Translations under genes and position numbers: made by a program
Shown here: positions 1 to 8,046 of the stretch, one piece after another
Position numbering within the stretch: the first letter of the stretch is position 1
How the letters are laid out: each line of letters starts with the position of its first letter
Notes under the pieces: model-generated
What the model was told of the DNA's origin: nothing
The model's database searches: none
Seen by the model: only the letters and a program-made list of their open reading frames with translations
From: Gemmatimonadales bacterium
Lineage (GTDB): Bacteria; Gemmatimonadota; Gemmatimonadetes; Gemmatimonadales; JACORV01
NCBI GenBank assembly: GCA_035502185.1
Contig: DATJUT010000007.1
Span: 1-64,000 of the forward strand
DNA length: 64,000 bases
Direction: 5' to 3'

Positions 1-345
1 AGGTGAGAGGCCAGGTGAGAAGTGAGAAGCGCAGGCGAGAGGTGAGAGGCTAGGTAAGAAGTGAGTGGTCGAAAGGCGTGAGAGGCTCGCATCCTCTCAC
101 GCCTTTCGCATCTCACCTCTCACGGCTTTCGCCTCTCACCCCTCACGCCTTTCGCTTCTCACTTCTCACTTCTCACGTCTCTCGCCTCTCGCCTCTCACT
201 TCTCACCTCTCTCGCCTCTCGCCTTTCACCTCTCACCTCTCACGCCCTTCCCCTCTCACCTCTTACCCGTCCGTCTCACCTCTCCCGTCTCACCTCTCAC
301 CTTCACCTTGCTCCTCACCCCCCACCCCACCACCATCGCGCCCGC
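1..345. repeat. TCTCACC/GGTGAGA short-repeat array
   Basis: Bases 1-70 are a run of purine-rich GTGAGAGG/GTGAGAAG units, and from about 93 onward the complement (CTCTCACC, CTTCTCAC, CTCTCGCC) runs to about 345. The two halves are therefore inverted copies meeting at a perfect hairpin. The unit is degenerate and about 7 to 10 bases long. The right part overlaps the 3' end of the symporter gene, which ends at 256. Similar arrays occur at 40303-40379 and 43258-43440. No gene is seen in 1-255. Confidence 0.85.
70..108. terminator. 16-bp perfect hairpin in the repeat array
   Basis: Bases 70-85 pair perfectly with 93-108 around a 7-base loop. It lies about 150 bases beyond the stop of the minus-strand symporter, so it could end that operon's transcript. 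There is no clean T-run, so the terminator role is inferred from position and stem strength. Confidence 0.5.
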
Positions 346-2007
346 GGCTCCCACCGACCAACCCGTCGACCCCACCACCACCCCACCCACCGCCAGCATC
401 GCCCCCAGCACCATCGCCAGCGTCGCCGCGGCCTCGGCGAAGTCCCTCCCCAGCGGCGACGACGGCGCCAGGCCCACCCTCGCGCGCAGCCCGCGCCACC
501 CCGGTCCGCCCGGGCGCGCCCGGGCGTAGAACGCCTCGAGCACCGCCGGCGACTCCGGCGCCGTCAGCAGCATCACCGGCACCCACACCGCCACCGCCCC
601 GAACGCAGTGACCGCCAGCTTGGCACCGAAGCTCAGGTCCGCCAGGCCCGGGACGAAGGTGGCGAGCAGCGCGATGAGCGGCGCCACCAGCAGCGCCGCC
701 CACTCCGCCCACGCGTTCACCCGCCACCAGAACCACCGCAGCAGCAGCACCGTGCCCGAGCCGTTGCCGATCAGGATGATGAACCGGAAGATCTTGCCGA
801 CGTCGCTCATCGCGAAGCTCGCGGCCGCCGACAGCACCGTGATCCCCACGGTCGCGACCCGCCCCACCAGCACCAGGCGGGCCTCGGACGACTGCCGGGC
901 CACGAACCGCTGGTAGAGGTCGCGCACCACGTACGACGCACCCCAGATGACCTGCGTGGACACGGAGGACATGAAGGCGGCGATCAGCGAGGCCAGCACC
1001 AGGCCGAGCACGCCCACCGGCAGGTAGTGGAGCATCATCAGCGGATACGCGGCCTCCGGGTCCTTGAGCCCCGGCATCACCACCAGCGCCGCGAGCGCCA
1101 CCACGACCCAGGGCCAGGTGCGCACGACGTACTGGATCACGTTGAACAGCCCCGCCGCGCGCTCCGCCGCCCGCTCGTCCCGGACCGACGAGAGGCGCTG
1201 CACGAACAGCCCGCCGCCGTCGGCGCCCCGGTAGGCCCACCACTGGATGCCGATGTAGGCCAGAAACGTCCCGAACGGCAGCGCCGCGTCGCCGGGCCGC
1301 GGCACCAGCCGCAGCGCGCCCGCGTGTCCCGCCTGCACCAGCCGCTCGCGCAGCGCGCCGAGGCCGCCGATGTCGGCGAGCGCGAAGCCCGCCACCAGCA
1401 CGGCGCCGAGCAGGGCGAGGCCGAGCTGCAGGAAGTCGGTCGTCACCACGCCCCACAACCCCGCCGCCGCCACGTAGATCAGCGTGACCACCACGATGGC
1501 CACCACGGCCCACCGCTGCGGGTCACCGGGCAGCGGCAGGGCGTTCAGCACCCCGAGCGCGACGATGACCTTCCGCATCGCCAGCATCGCGTAGCCGATG
1601 CCCAGGCAGTTGATGGGGATCGCGAACAGCAGCGCGCGGGTGCCCCGGAGGATCGCCGCGGGCCGGCCGCCGTAGCGCAGCTCGATGAGCTCCGCGTCGG
1701 TCATGATCGTGGCCCGGCGCCACAGCCGCGCGAGCACCACGGCCATCAGCACGTGGGTGAAGGCGAAGCTCCACCACTCCCAGTTGCCGGCGACCCCGCG
1801 CCGGGCCACCACGCCCGTGACGTACAGCGGCGTGTCCACGCTGAACGTCGTGGCCGCCATCGAGGCGCCGGCCAGCCACCACGGGATGGCGCGCCCGCCC
1901 ACGAAGAACTCCGCCAGGCTCCGCGAGCCGCGCCGCGCGAGCCACATCCCGAGCGCGAGGGTGCCCCCGAGGTAGGCGGCGACGACGATCCAGTCGAGCG
2001 TGCGCAC
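256..2007 (-). CDS. Sodium:solute symporter (SSS family), probable amino-sugar importer
   Basis: A 583-residue multi-spanning membrane protein of the sodium:solute symporter family. The N-terminus (TLDWIVVAAYLGGTLALGMW, then AEFFVGGRAIPWW and TTFSVDTPLYVTG) matches the family start, and about thirteen hydrophobic segments follow. GTG at 2007 is chosen because it overlaps the nagZ stop by one base (TAGTG). It is the last gene of the murQ-anmK-nagZ run, so I infer that it imports a cell-wall sugar such as N-acetylmuramic acid, anhydro-MurNAc or GlcNAc; the sequence alone does not give the substrate. The last 18 or so residues (Lys/Arg/Gly-rich, ending RRTGKR) are encoded by the TCTCACC repeat array, so the original gene probably ended earlier and the tail is a repeat-derived extension. 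Confidence 0.85.
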   Translation of the reverse strand: MRTLDWIVVAAYLGGTLALGMWLARRGSRSLAEFFVGGRAIPWWLAGASMAATTFSVDTPLYVTGVVARRGVAGNWEWWSFAFTHVLMAVVLARLWRRATIMTDAELIELRYGGRPAAILRGTRALLFAIPINCLGIGYAMLAMRKVIVALGVLNALPLPGDPQRWAVVAIVVVTLIYVAAAGLWGVVTTDFLQLGLALLGAVLVAGFALADIGGLGALRERLVQAGHAGALRLVPRPGDAALPFGTFLAYIGIQWWAYRGADGGGLFVQRLSSVRDERAAERAAGLFNVIQYVVRTWPWVVVALAALVVMPGLKDPEAAYPLMMLHYLPVGVLGLVLASLIAAFMSSVSTQVIWGASYVVRDLYQRFVARQSSEARLVLVGRVATVGITVLSAAASFAMSDVGKIFRFIILIGNGSGTVLLLRWFWWRVNAWAEWAALLVAPLIALLATFVPGLADLSFGAKLAVTAFGAVAVWVPVMLLTAPESPAVLEAFYARARPGGPGWRGLRARVGLAPSSPLGRDFAEAAATLAMVLGAMLAVGGVVVGSTGWSVGAAGAMVVGWGVRSKVKVRGETGEVRRTGKR

Positions 2008-3422
2008 TAGGGAGCCAGCAGGCGCTCCGCCGCGGCCCGCTGCATTACCCCGTCGCCCGACCAGGCACACCACACGGGACCCGGCCCCGGGATCTCGGCC
2101 ACGAGGCGGGGATGCGCGCACAGGACGACCGTGGCGGGCTCCGCCAGGGCCAGCGCCAGGCTCCGCCGGCTCTCCACCGACAGCGAGGCACGGCCCTTCC
2201 CGCCCTTCACGTCGCAGAACACCGCCACGACCCGCGCGGCGCCCCGCGCCACGCTCACGCCCCGCGCCGCCAGCGCATCGGCGAGGCCGGTGCGCGGCGG
2301 CACGGGGTAGGAGCCGCCGGCGTCGTCGTCGACGATCACGAGGTCCACGGCGTCCCGCACCGCCCGTGCCTCGCCCCGCACCAGGTGCACGGCCGCCCGC
2401 GCCAGCACGTCCGCCCGCTCGCCGTGGCGCGCCAGCTCCGGGTCGCTCGCCGCGCGCGAAGGCGCGGCCCGCCCGCACGCCGCCAGGCGCCGTTCCCGCG
2501 ATGCCTCGAGCCGGCGCGAATCGAGCGCGCCGGACGCGGCCGCGGACTCGAGCGCGGCGACGACGCCCGCCACGTCCTTGGGATAGAGCAGCAGGTCGCA
2601 GCCGGCCTCGAGCGCGCGCACCGCGCCTTCGCGCTCGGCCGTCCCGCGGAGCGCGCCCTCCATGATCAGGGCGTCGGTGACGACCAGGCCCTCGAAGCCC
2701 AGCTCGCGCCGCAGCAGGTCGTGGAGGATGGCCCGCGAGTGGGTCGCGGCGACGCCGGCCGGATCCAGCGCCGGGTACGCGACGTGGGCCGTCATCACGC
2801 CGGCGACCCGGGCGCCGACCGCGCGGCGGAACGGCAGCAGGTCGGCCTCGAGCGCCGCGCGCGGCGCGGAAACCACGGGCAGCTCGGCGTGGGAGTCGGC
2901 GGTGGTGCGGCCGTGGCCGGGGAAGTGCTTCGCGCAGGCCAGCACGCCGGCGGCCTGGCACGCGGCGATCCAGGCGGCCGCGGCGCGGCCCACGGTTCCG
3001 GCGTCGCCGCCGAGGGCGCGCGTCTGGACGATCGGGTTGGAGGGCTCGACGTCGAGGTCGGCCACCGGGGCGAACGCCCACGAGACGCCGACGTCCCGCG
3101 CCTCGGCGGCCGTGAGCGCCGCGGCCTCGGCGACCGCGTCGTCGCCCAGCGACGCCACCGCCAGCGCCGGCGGCAGGGACGTGAGACCGGCCACCTGCTG
3201 ACCGGCGCCGCGCTCGAAGTCCGACGCGACCAGCAGCGGATGCGGCGCCGCCGCCGCGAGGTCGCGCGTCAGGGCGCGCACCGCGCCGCGCTCGCCGCCG
3301 AAGACGATGAACCCGCCGACCCCGAGCGTCAGGGCCGCTTCCACCGCGGGCAGGGCCGGGGCGAAGCCGCGCTCCGGGTCCCAGCGGATGGCCGGCAGGA
3401 CCAGGGCGGCGAGCGGCCTCAC
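2007..3422 (-). CDS. nagZ: Beta-N-acetylhexosaminidase, glycoside hydrolase family 3 (NagZ type)
   Basis: A 471-residue GH3 enzyme that removes N-acetylglucosamine from muropeptides (GlcNAc-anhydroMurNAc) during cell-wall recycling. KHFPGHGRTTADSH near residue 165 carries the Asp/His acid-base dyad of NagZ-type GH3 enzymes, and VVTDALIMEG near residue 246 holds the nucleophile Asp. About 130 residues follow the barrel, so this is the longer two-domain form and not the 340-residue enterobacterial form. No signal peptide is visible, so it is probably cytoplasmic. GTG at 3422 overlaps the anmK stop as GTGA, which argues for translational coupling. Downstream it overlaps the symporter start by one base. 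Confidence 0.88.
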   Translation of the reverse strand: MRPLAALVLPAIRWDPERGFAPALPAVEAALTLGVGGFIVFGGERGAVRALTRDLAAAAPHPLLVASDFERGAGQQVAGLTSLPPALAVASLGDDAVAEAAALTAAEARDVGVSWAFAPVADLDVEPSNPIVQTRALGGDAGTVGRAAAAWIAACQAAGVLACAKHFPGHGRTTADSHAELPVVSAPRAALEADLLPFRRAVGARVAGVMTAHVAYPALDPAGVAATHSRAILHDLLRRELGFEGLVVTDALIMEGALRGTAEREGAVRALEAGCDLLLYPKDVAGVVAALESAAASGALDSRRLEASRERRLAACGRAAPSRAASDPELARHGERADVLARAAVHLVRGEARAVRDAVDLVIVDDDAGGSYPVPPRTGLADALAARGVSVARGAARVVAVFCDVKGGKGRASLSVESRRSLALALAEPATVVLCAHPRLVAEIPGPGPVWCAWSGDGVMQRAAAERLLAP

Positions 3423-4564
3423 GCCGGGGTGAGACAGCCGAGGATGCGCGGCCCGCGGGCCCCGGTGGCGGCCGGCTCGTTGCCGGGACGGCCGGACCGG
3501 GCGAGGTGCCCGAGGAAGGCGAACGCCGCCGCCTCCTTGGCGTCGCCGTCGAAGAACAGCTCGTCGAACGCCCGGTGCTCGGGGCCGCGCCACGCCTCGG
3601 CGACCGCGGCGACCAGCGCCGGGTTGCGGGCCCCGCCGCCGGAGCGCACCACGTCGAGCGGCCGCAGCTGGGGCGGGATGAAGCGCTCCGCCGCCTCGCC
3701 GATGGCGCGGGCCGTCAGCGCCACGGCGGTGGCGACCGTGTCGGCCGGCGAGGCGGCGTGCTCCCGGCACTGGGCGATGAGCCGGTGGGCGTAGGCCACG
3801 CCGAACACCTCGCGCCCGGTCGAGCGCGGCGGCGCCTCGGCGAAGAACGGGTGCGCCAGGCCGGCCTCGACCACGCCCGCCACGGCGCGGCCGGTGCGCG
3901 CGATGGCGCCGTCCTCGTCGAACCGGCGGCCGGGGAACAGCCGGCGCACGCACTCGTCGATCACCATCACGCCCGGGCCCGTGTCGAGCGCGAGCACCGG
4001 CACGCCGGAGCCACGCGCCGGCACCACGGTGAAGTTGGCGATGCCGCCGAGGTTGAGGAGCGCGCGGGGGCCGTCGGGCCGGGCGAACAGCAGCCGGTCG
4101 GCGCGCGGCACCAGCGGGGCGCCGTGGCCGCCGGCCGCGACGTCGCGCGAGCGGAAGTCGGACACGACCGGCACGCCGAGCCGCTCCGCGATGGCCGCCG
4201 CGTTCCCCAGCTGGAGGCTCGCCCGCTGCGGCTCGTGCCAGACGGTCAGGCCGTGCGAGGCGACGAACCCGAGCGCGGACGGCGCGACGCCGCCGCGCGC
4301 CAGCACCGCGAGCGCCGCGTCGGCGAACCACTGCCCCAGGTCCGCGTCGAGCAGCGCCAGCTCGCGGGCGCTGCCGCCGCTGATGGTGTTGCCGATGCGG
4401 TCGCGCTGCGCGTCGCTGAACGGCGTGGTGACGAACGCGAGCAGCTCGAGCGCGTACGCCTCCGGGGCCGGCTCGCCGATCCTGACCAGGGCCGCGCTCA
4501 CGCCGTCCAGCGAGGTCCCGGACATCAGTCCCACGGCCAGCACCGGGAGCCGGGCCTCAGCCAC
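3419..4564 (-). CDS. anmK: Anhydro-N-acetylmuramic acid kinase
   Basis: A 381-residue cytoplasmic kinase that opens the 1,6-anhydro ring of anhydro-MurNAc and phosphorylates it to MurNAc-6-phosphate. The family hallmark GLMSGTSLDGV is at residues 12-22, followed by LLNLGGIANFTV and VLALDTGPGVMVID, which are typical of the nucleotide- and sugar-binding lobes. Length is normal for the family. The ATG at 4564 lies inside the 3' end of murQ (8-base overlap), and its stop overlaps nagZ. Its product is the substrate of MurQ next door, so two consecutive steps are encoded side by side. Confidence 0.94.
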   Translation of the reverse strand: MAEARLPVLAVGLMSGTSLDGVSAALVRIGEPAPEAYALELLAFVTTPFSDAQRDRIGNTISGGSARELALLDADLGQWFADAALAVLARGGVAPSALGFVASHGLTVWHEPQRASLQLGNAAAIAERLGVPVVSDFRSRDVAAGGHGAPLVPRADRLLFARPDGPRALLNLGGIANFTVVPARGSGVPVLALDTGPGVMVIDECVRRLFPGRRFDEDGAIARTGRAVAGVVEAGLAHPFFAEAPPRSTGREVFGVAYAHRLIAQCREHAASPADTVATAVALTARAIGEAAERFIPPQLRPLDVVRSGGGARNPALVAAVAEAWRGPEHRAFDELFFDGDAKEAAAFAFLGHLARSGRPGNEPAATGARGPRILGCLTPA

Positions 4565-5501
4565 GGCCGGCGCTCCCGCCGACCGGCGGCGGCTCGCCGA
4601 CCGCGCGCCGCACGTAGCCCCCGGCCGCGGCCAGCAGCCGCCCGGCCTCCGCGCGATCCACTCCCCGCTTCAGCATCACGATGGCCGTCTTGACGTGCAG
4701 GCCGGCCTCCCCCAGCGCGCGGCGCGCGGCCGCGCGGTCCACGCCGCACACCTCCATCACGATCCGCTCGCCCCGGTCCTTGAGCTTGTCCGACAGCGCG
4801 ACCATGTCCACCATCAGGTTCCCGTAGGCGCGGCCCAGGCGGATCATCGCGCCGGTGGTGACCGTGTTGAGCACGAGCTTGGTGGCCGTGCCGGCCTTCA
4901 TCCGGGTCGAGCCGGTGAGCGCCTCGGGACCGACCTTCGGCAGGATGGCCAGGTCCGCGTTCACCAGCAGCTCGCGCGGCGGATCGGTGCACGACAGCAG
5001 GATCGTCTTGGCGCCGCGGGCGGCCGCGCGTGCCAGCGCCCCCCGCACGTACGGCGTCGTGCCGCTCGCGGCGATGCCGAACACCACGTCGGCGGCACCC
5101 ACGGCCCTGGCGTCCATCGCCTCCGCGCCGGCGTCGGGATCGTCCTCCGCGCCTTCGGACCCGCGCACCAGCGCCGCCGCGCCACCGGCGATCACGCCCT
5201 GCACCATCTCGGGCGGCGTGCCGAACGTCGGCGGGCACTCGGACGCGTCGAGCACCCCGAGCCGGCCGCTGGTGCCCGCGCCGACGTACACGAGCTTCCC
5301 GCCGGCGCGGAAGGCGCGCTCGACCATCTCGATCGCGCGGGCCACCTCGTCGCGCACCGCCCAGACCGCGTCCGGCACCAGACGGTCCTGGCGGTTCAGC
5401 AGCTCGACGATGCGCGCCGGATCTGCGACGTCGATGTCGGCGGTGTCGGGGTTCCGCTGCTCCGTGAGCCGGGGGTCGTGCGAGGCGGAGGGCGACGTCA
5501 T
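4557..5501 (-). CDS. murQ: N-acetylmuramic acid 6-phosphate etherase
   Basis: A 314-residue SIS-fold lyase that removes the lactyl ether of MurNAc-6-phosphate, giving GlcNAc-6-phosphate and D-lactate. The N-terminus (TEQRNPDTADID) and the sugar-phosphate-binding GAGTSGRLGVLDASECPPTF stretch are diagnostic; the Glu of DASECPP is the position of the family's catalytic acid. GSTRMKAGTATKLVLN is the second conserved SIS stretch. It lies 15 bases after the histidine kinase stop and overlaps anmK by 8 bases, so it is probably transcribed with both. Confidence 0.95.
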   Translation of the reverse strand: MTSPSASHDPRLTEQRNPDTADIDVADPARIVELLNRQDRLVPDAVWAVRDEVARAIEMVERAFRAGGKLVYVGAGTSGRLGVLDASECPPTFGTPPEMVQGVIAGGAAALVRGSEGAEDDPDAGAEAMDARAVGAADVVFGIAASGTTPYVRGALARAAARGAKTILLSCTDPPRELLVNADLAILPKVGPEALTGSTRMKAGTATKLVLNTVTTGAMIRLGRAYGNLMVDMVALSDKLKDRGERIVMEVCGVDRAAARRALGEAGLHVKTAIVMLKRGVDRAEAGRLLAAAGGYVRRAVGEPPPVGGSAGRG

Positions 5502-5516
5502 GGGCCGGCGGGGAAA

Positions 5517-7952
5517 CTACGCGCCGTCACCGCGGGCGGGAGGGGAGTCGCCGGCGTCCGGCGGCGCGACCGGGGCGGCCGACGGCGCGAACCGCGGCAG
5601 GTGGATCGTGAACGTGGTGCCGCGGCCCGTCTCGCTGTCCACCCAGATGTACCCCCCGCTCTGCTTGACGATGCCGTACACCGTGGCCAGGCCCAGCCCG
5701 GTGCCGCGCCCCTGCTCCTTGGTCGTGAAGAAGGGCTCGAACAGTCGCGACCGGGTCTCGGCGTCCATGCCCTGGCCCGAGTCCCGGATCCGCAGCATCA
5801 CGTAGCGGCCGGGCTCGACCGCCGCGCGCCCGTGCGCGCGCACCTCGTCGGCGTCCGCGCCGCCGGTCTCGATCGACAGGGTCCCGCCCTCGGGCATCGC
5901 ATCGCGGGCGTTGACCGCCAGGTTCACCACGACCTGCTCCAGCTGGCTCGGGTCGGCCCGCACCAGGCCGATGTCCCGGGCCAGGCTGGTCTCGAGCGCC
6001 ACGTCCTCGCCGATCAGCCGGCGCAGCAGCTTCTCCATCTCGCGCACGATGGCGTTGAGGTCCAGCAGCCGGGGCTGCAGCACCTGGCGGCGGCTGAACG
6101 CCAGCAGCTGGCGGGTGAGGTCGGCCGCCTTGAGCGCAGCCCGCCGCACCTCCTCCGCGTCGTCGCGCGCCGGATGCTCCGGACCCAGCGACACCAGCAG
6201 GAAATCCACGTAGCTCAGGATCGCGGTGAGCAGGTTGTTGAAGTCGTGCGCGATGCCGCCCGCGAGCCGCCCGACCGCCTCCATCTTCTGGACCTGGCGC
6301 AGCTGGCCCTCGAGGGCCACCCGGGTGGACACGTCCGCCGCCACGCCGATCACCGTGGTGACGGCGCCGCGCTCGTCGCGCACCGGCGAGTACCACAGCT
6401 CGAAATGTGCCGCCCCGACGATCGCCGTGGTCCTGAACGCCTCGCCTGCCAGGGCGCGGCGCGCGTCGGCGAGGATCTCCGGGTGGTCCCGGTACACGTC
6501 GAACACCGAGCGGCCGACCAGCTCTCCCGGCTTGAGCCCGAGCGTCTCGAGGCCCTTCCCCTCCGACAGCACGAACGTCCCCTGCGGGTCCCACGCGAAC
6601 AGCACGATGGGCACGCTGCTGATCACCGCGCGGAAGATGCGCTCGCTGCTCTTGAGGGCCTCCTCCGCGCGCTTGCGCTGCGTGACGTCCCGGATCGCCA
6701 CCATCCGGATCGGCCGCCCGCGATACTGCGCCATCCGCGCCGACAGCTCGGCGACGAAGGCGGAGCCGTCCTTGCGCAGGCCCTCCGCCTCGTAGGCCGT
6801 CACCCGCCCGTCGCGGATCGCTTCGAGCACCCGCACCCGGCCCTCGGCGGTGCCGAAGTCGAGGATCGACCGGCCGATCACCTGGCGGAGGTCGTCGTAC
6901 CCGAACAGCCGCACGAACGCGTCGTTGACCTCGACGATGCGCCCGTTCTCGTGCAGCAGGATGGCCTCGGTCGTCGCGCTCTCCAGCGCCCGCAGCCGCG
7001 ACTCGCTGTCACGCAACGCGTCGGCGGCGCGCTTGCGCTCGATCGCCATCGCGATCTGCGTCGAGACGAACCGGAGGACGCTCAGCTCCGTCTCGCCCAG
7101 CCGGAGCCCCTCGCTGTAGGTCTGCACCGCCAGCACGCCGATGGTCTTGCCCCCGGTGACGAGCGGCACGCCCAGCCAGTCGATCGACGGCGCACCGATC
7201 AGCTCCACCTCGCCCTGCGCCTCGAGCTTCGCCTGGACTTCCGGCGTCACCAGGATGCCGCGGCCGGTCCGCAGCACGTACTCGGTCAGCCCCTTCCCCG
7301 GCCGCTTGGGCAGCGGATACTCGCGGTCCACCTCGTCCACGTAGTAGGGGAAGCTCACCAGGTCGTGCTCGGCGTCGTACAGCGCGATGTAGAAGTTGCC
7401 CGCGGGCATCAGCTCGCCGACGATGCCGTGGATCGCGCCGAACAGCTCCGGCAGGCCCGGGACCGTGAGGGCTGCCTCCGAGATCCGCTGGGTCGCCTTC
7501 TGCAGCGTCTCCCCCCAGCGGCGCTCGGTGACGTCCACGGCCGTGAGCAGCACCGCGCCCACGCGTCCCTGGCGCACGATGGGCAGTACCCGCGCCTCGT
7601 ACAGGGTGGCGGCGTTCGCCGGGCCGGCCGCGGGGAACTCGCGGATCGCCGGCCTCGCGGTGCGGAACACGCGGTCGAGCACGGTCTCGGCGGCCGCGCG
7701 GTGGGCCGGCGCGAGCAGGTCGAACACGCTCCCGCCGACGACGTCGCGGCGGGCGAGGTGGGCTGGCACGCGGTTCACGTAGGAGACGCGCCGTTCCCGG
7801 TCCACGATCAGGACCAGGTCCGGGGAGTTCTCGAACAGCGACTGCCACAGCTCCGGCGCCTGGCGGAGCGGCTCGAGGGCCGAATCGGCGTCGGGCGCCG
7901 CCTTCGGGGAGCGTGGCGCGCGCCGGGCGACGCCTTTCTTGCGCGCCGGCAT
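5517..7952 (-). CDS. PAS-GAF-PAS-PAS hybrid-less sensor histidine kinase
   Basis: An 811-residue kinase with no membrane segment. Order by residue: basic N-terminus (1-20), PAS (about 33-150, [21 protein letters not shown]), GAF (about 160-312), PAS (about 316-433), PAS (about 438-553), HisKA with phospho-acceptor His569 in [11 protein letters not shown], and a HATPase domain (DSGQGMD, then [19 protein letters not shown]). The N-x-x-N-A box ([12 protein letters not shown]) is intact. There is no receiver domain and no response regulator in the window, so it is an orphan. Only 15 bases separate its stop from murQ, so it heads the cell-wall salvage operon or is co-transcribed with it. That suggests, but does not show, that it senses wall turnover. 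Confidence 0.88.
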   Translation of the reverse strand: MPARKKGVARRAPRSPKAAPDADSALEPLRQAPELWQSLFENSPDLVLIVDRERRVSYVNRVPAHLARRDVVGGSVFDLLAPAHRAAAETVLDRVFRTARPAIREFPAAGPANAATLYEARVLPIVRQGRVGAVLLTAVDVTERRWGETLQKATQRISEAALTVPGLPELFGAIHGIVGELMPAGNFYIALYDAEHDLVSFPYYVDEVDREYPLPKRPGKGLTEYVLRTGRGILVTPEVQAKLEAQGEVELIGAPSIDWLGVPLVTGGKTIGVLAVQTYSEGLRLGETELSVLRFVSTQIAMAIERKRAADALRDSESRLRALESATTEAILLHENGRIVEVNDAFVRLFGYDDLRQVIGRSILDFGTAEGRVRVLEAIRDGRVTAYEAEGLRKDGSAFVAELSARMAQYRGRPIRMVAIRDVTQRKRAEEALKSSERIFRAVISSVPIVLFAWDPQGTFVLSEGKGLETLGLKPGELVGRSVFDVYRDHPEILADARRALAGEAFRTTAIVGAAHFELWYSPVRDERGAVTTVIGVAADVSTRVALEGQLRQVQKMEAVGRLAGGIAHDFNNLLTAILSYVDFLLVSLGPEHPARDDAEEVRRAALKAADLTRQLLAFSRRQVLQPRLLDLNAIVREMEKLLRRLIGEDVALETSLARDIGLVRADPSQLEQVVVNLAVNARDAMPEGGTLSIETGGADADEVRAHGRAAVEPGRYVMLRIRDSGQGMDAETRSRLFEPFFTTKEQGRGTGLGLATVYGIVKQSGGYIWVDSETGRGTTFTIHLPRFAPSAAPVAPPDAGDSPPARGDGA

Positions 7953-8046
7953 CAGCGGGAGCGGTGTCTCGGCGGGGCGGTCGTCATCGGCGCGACCGTA
8001 AGGTTACGCCCGCCGGAATGCCGCCGCCAGAGCCGCCGGCGCCTCG

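Noticed and set aside
1-345. TCTCACC arrays as a CRISPR
   Set aside because: Units are short, degenerate and adjacent, with no spacers, and no cas genes are near.
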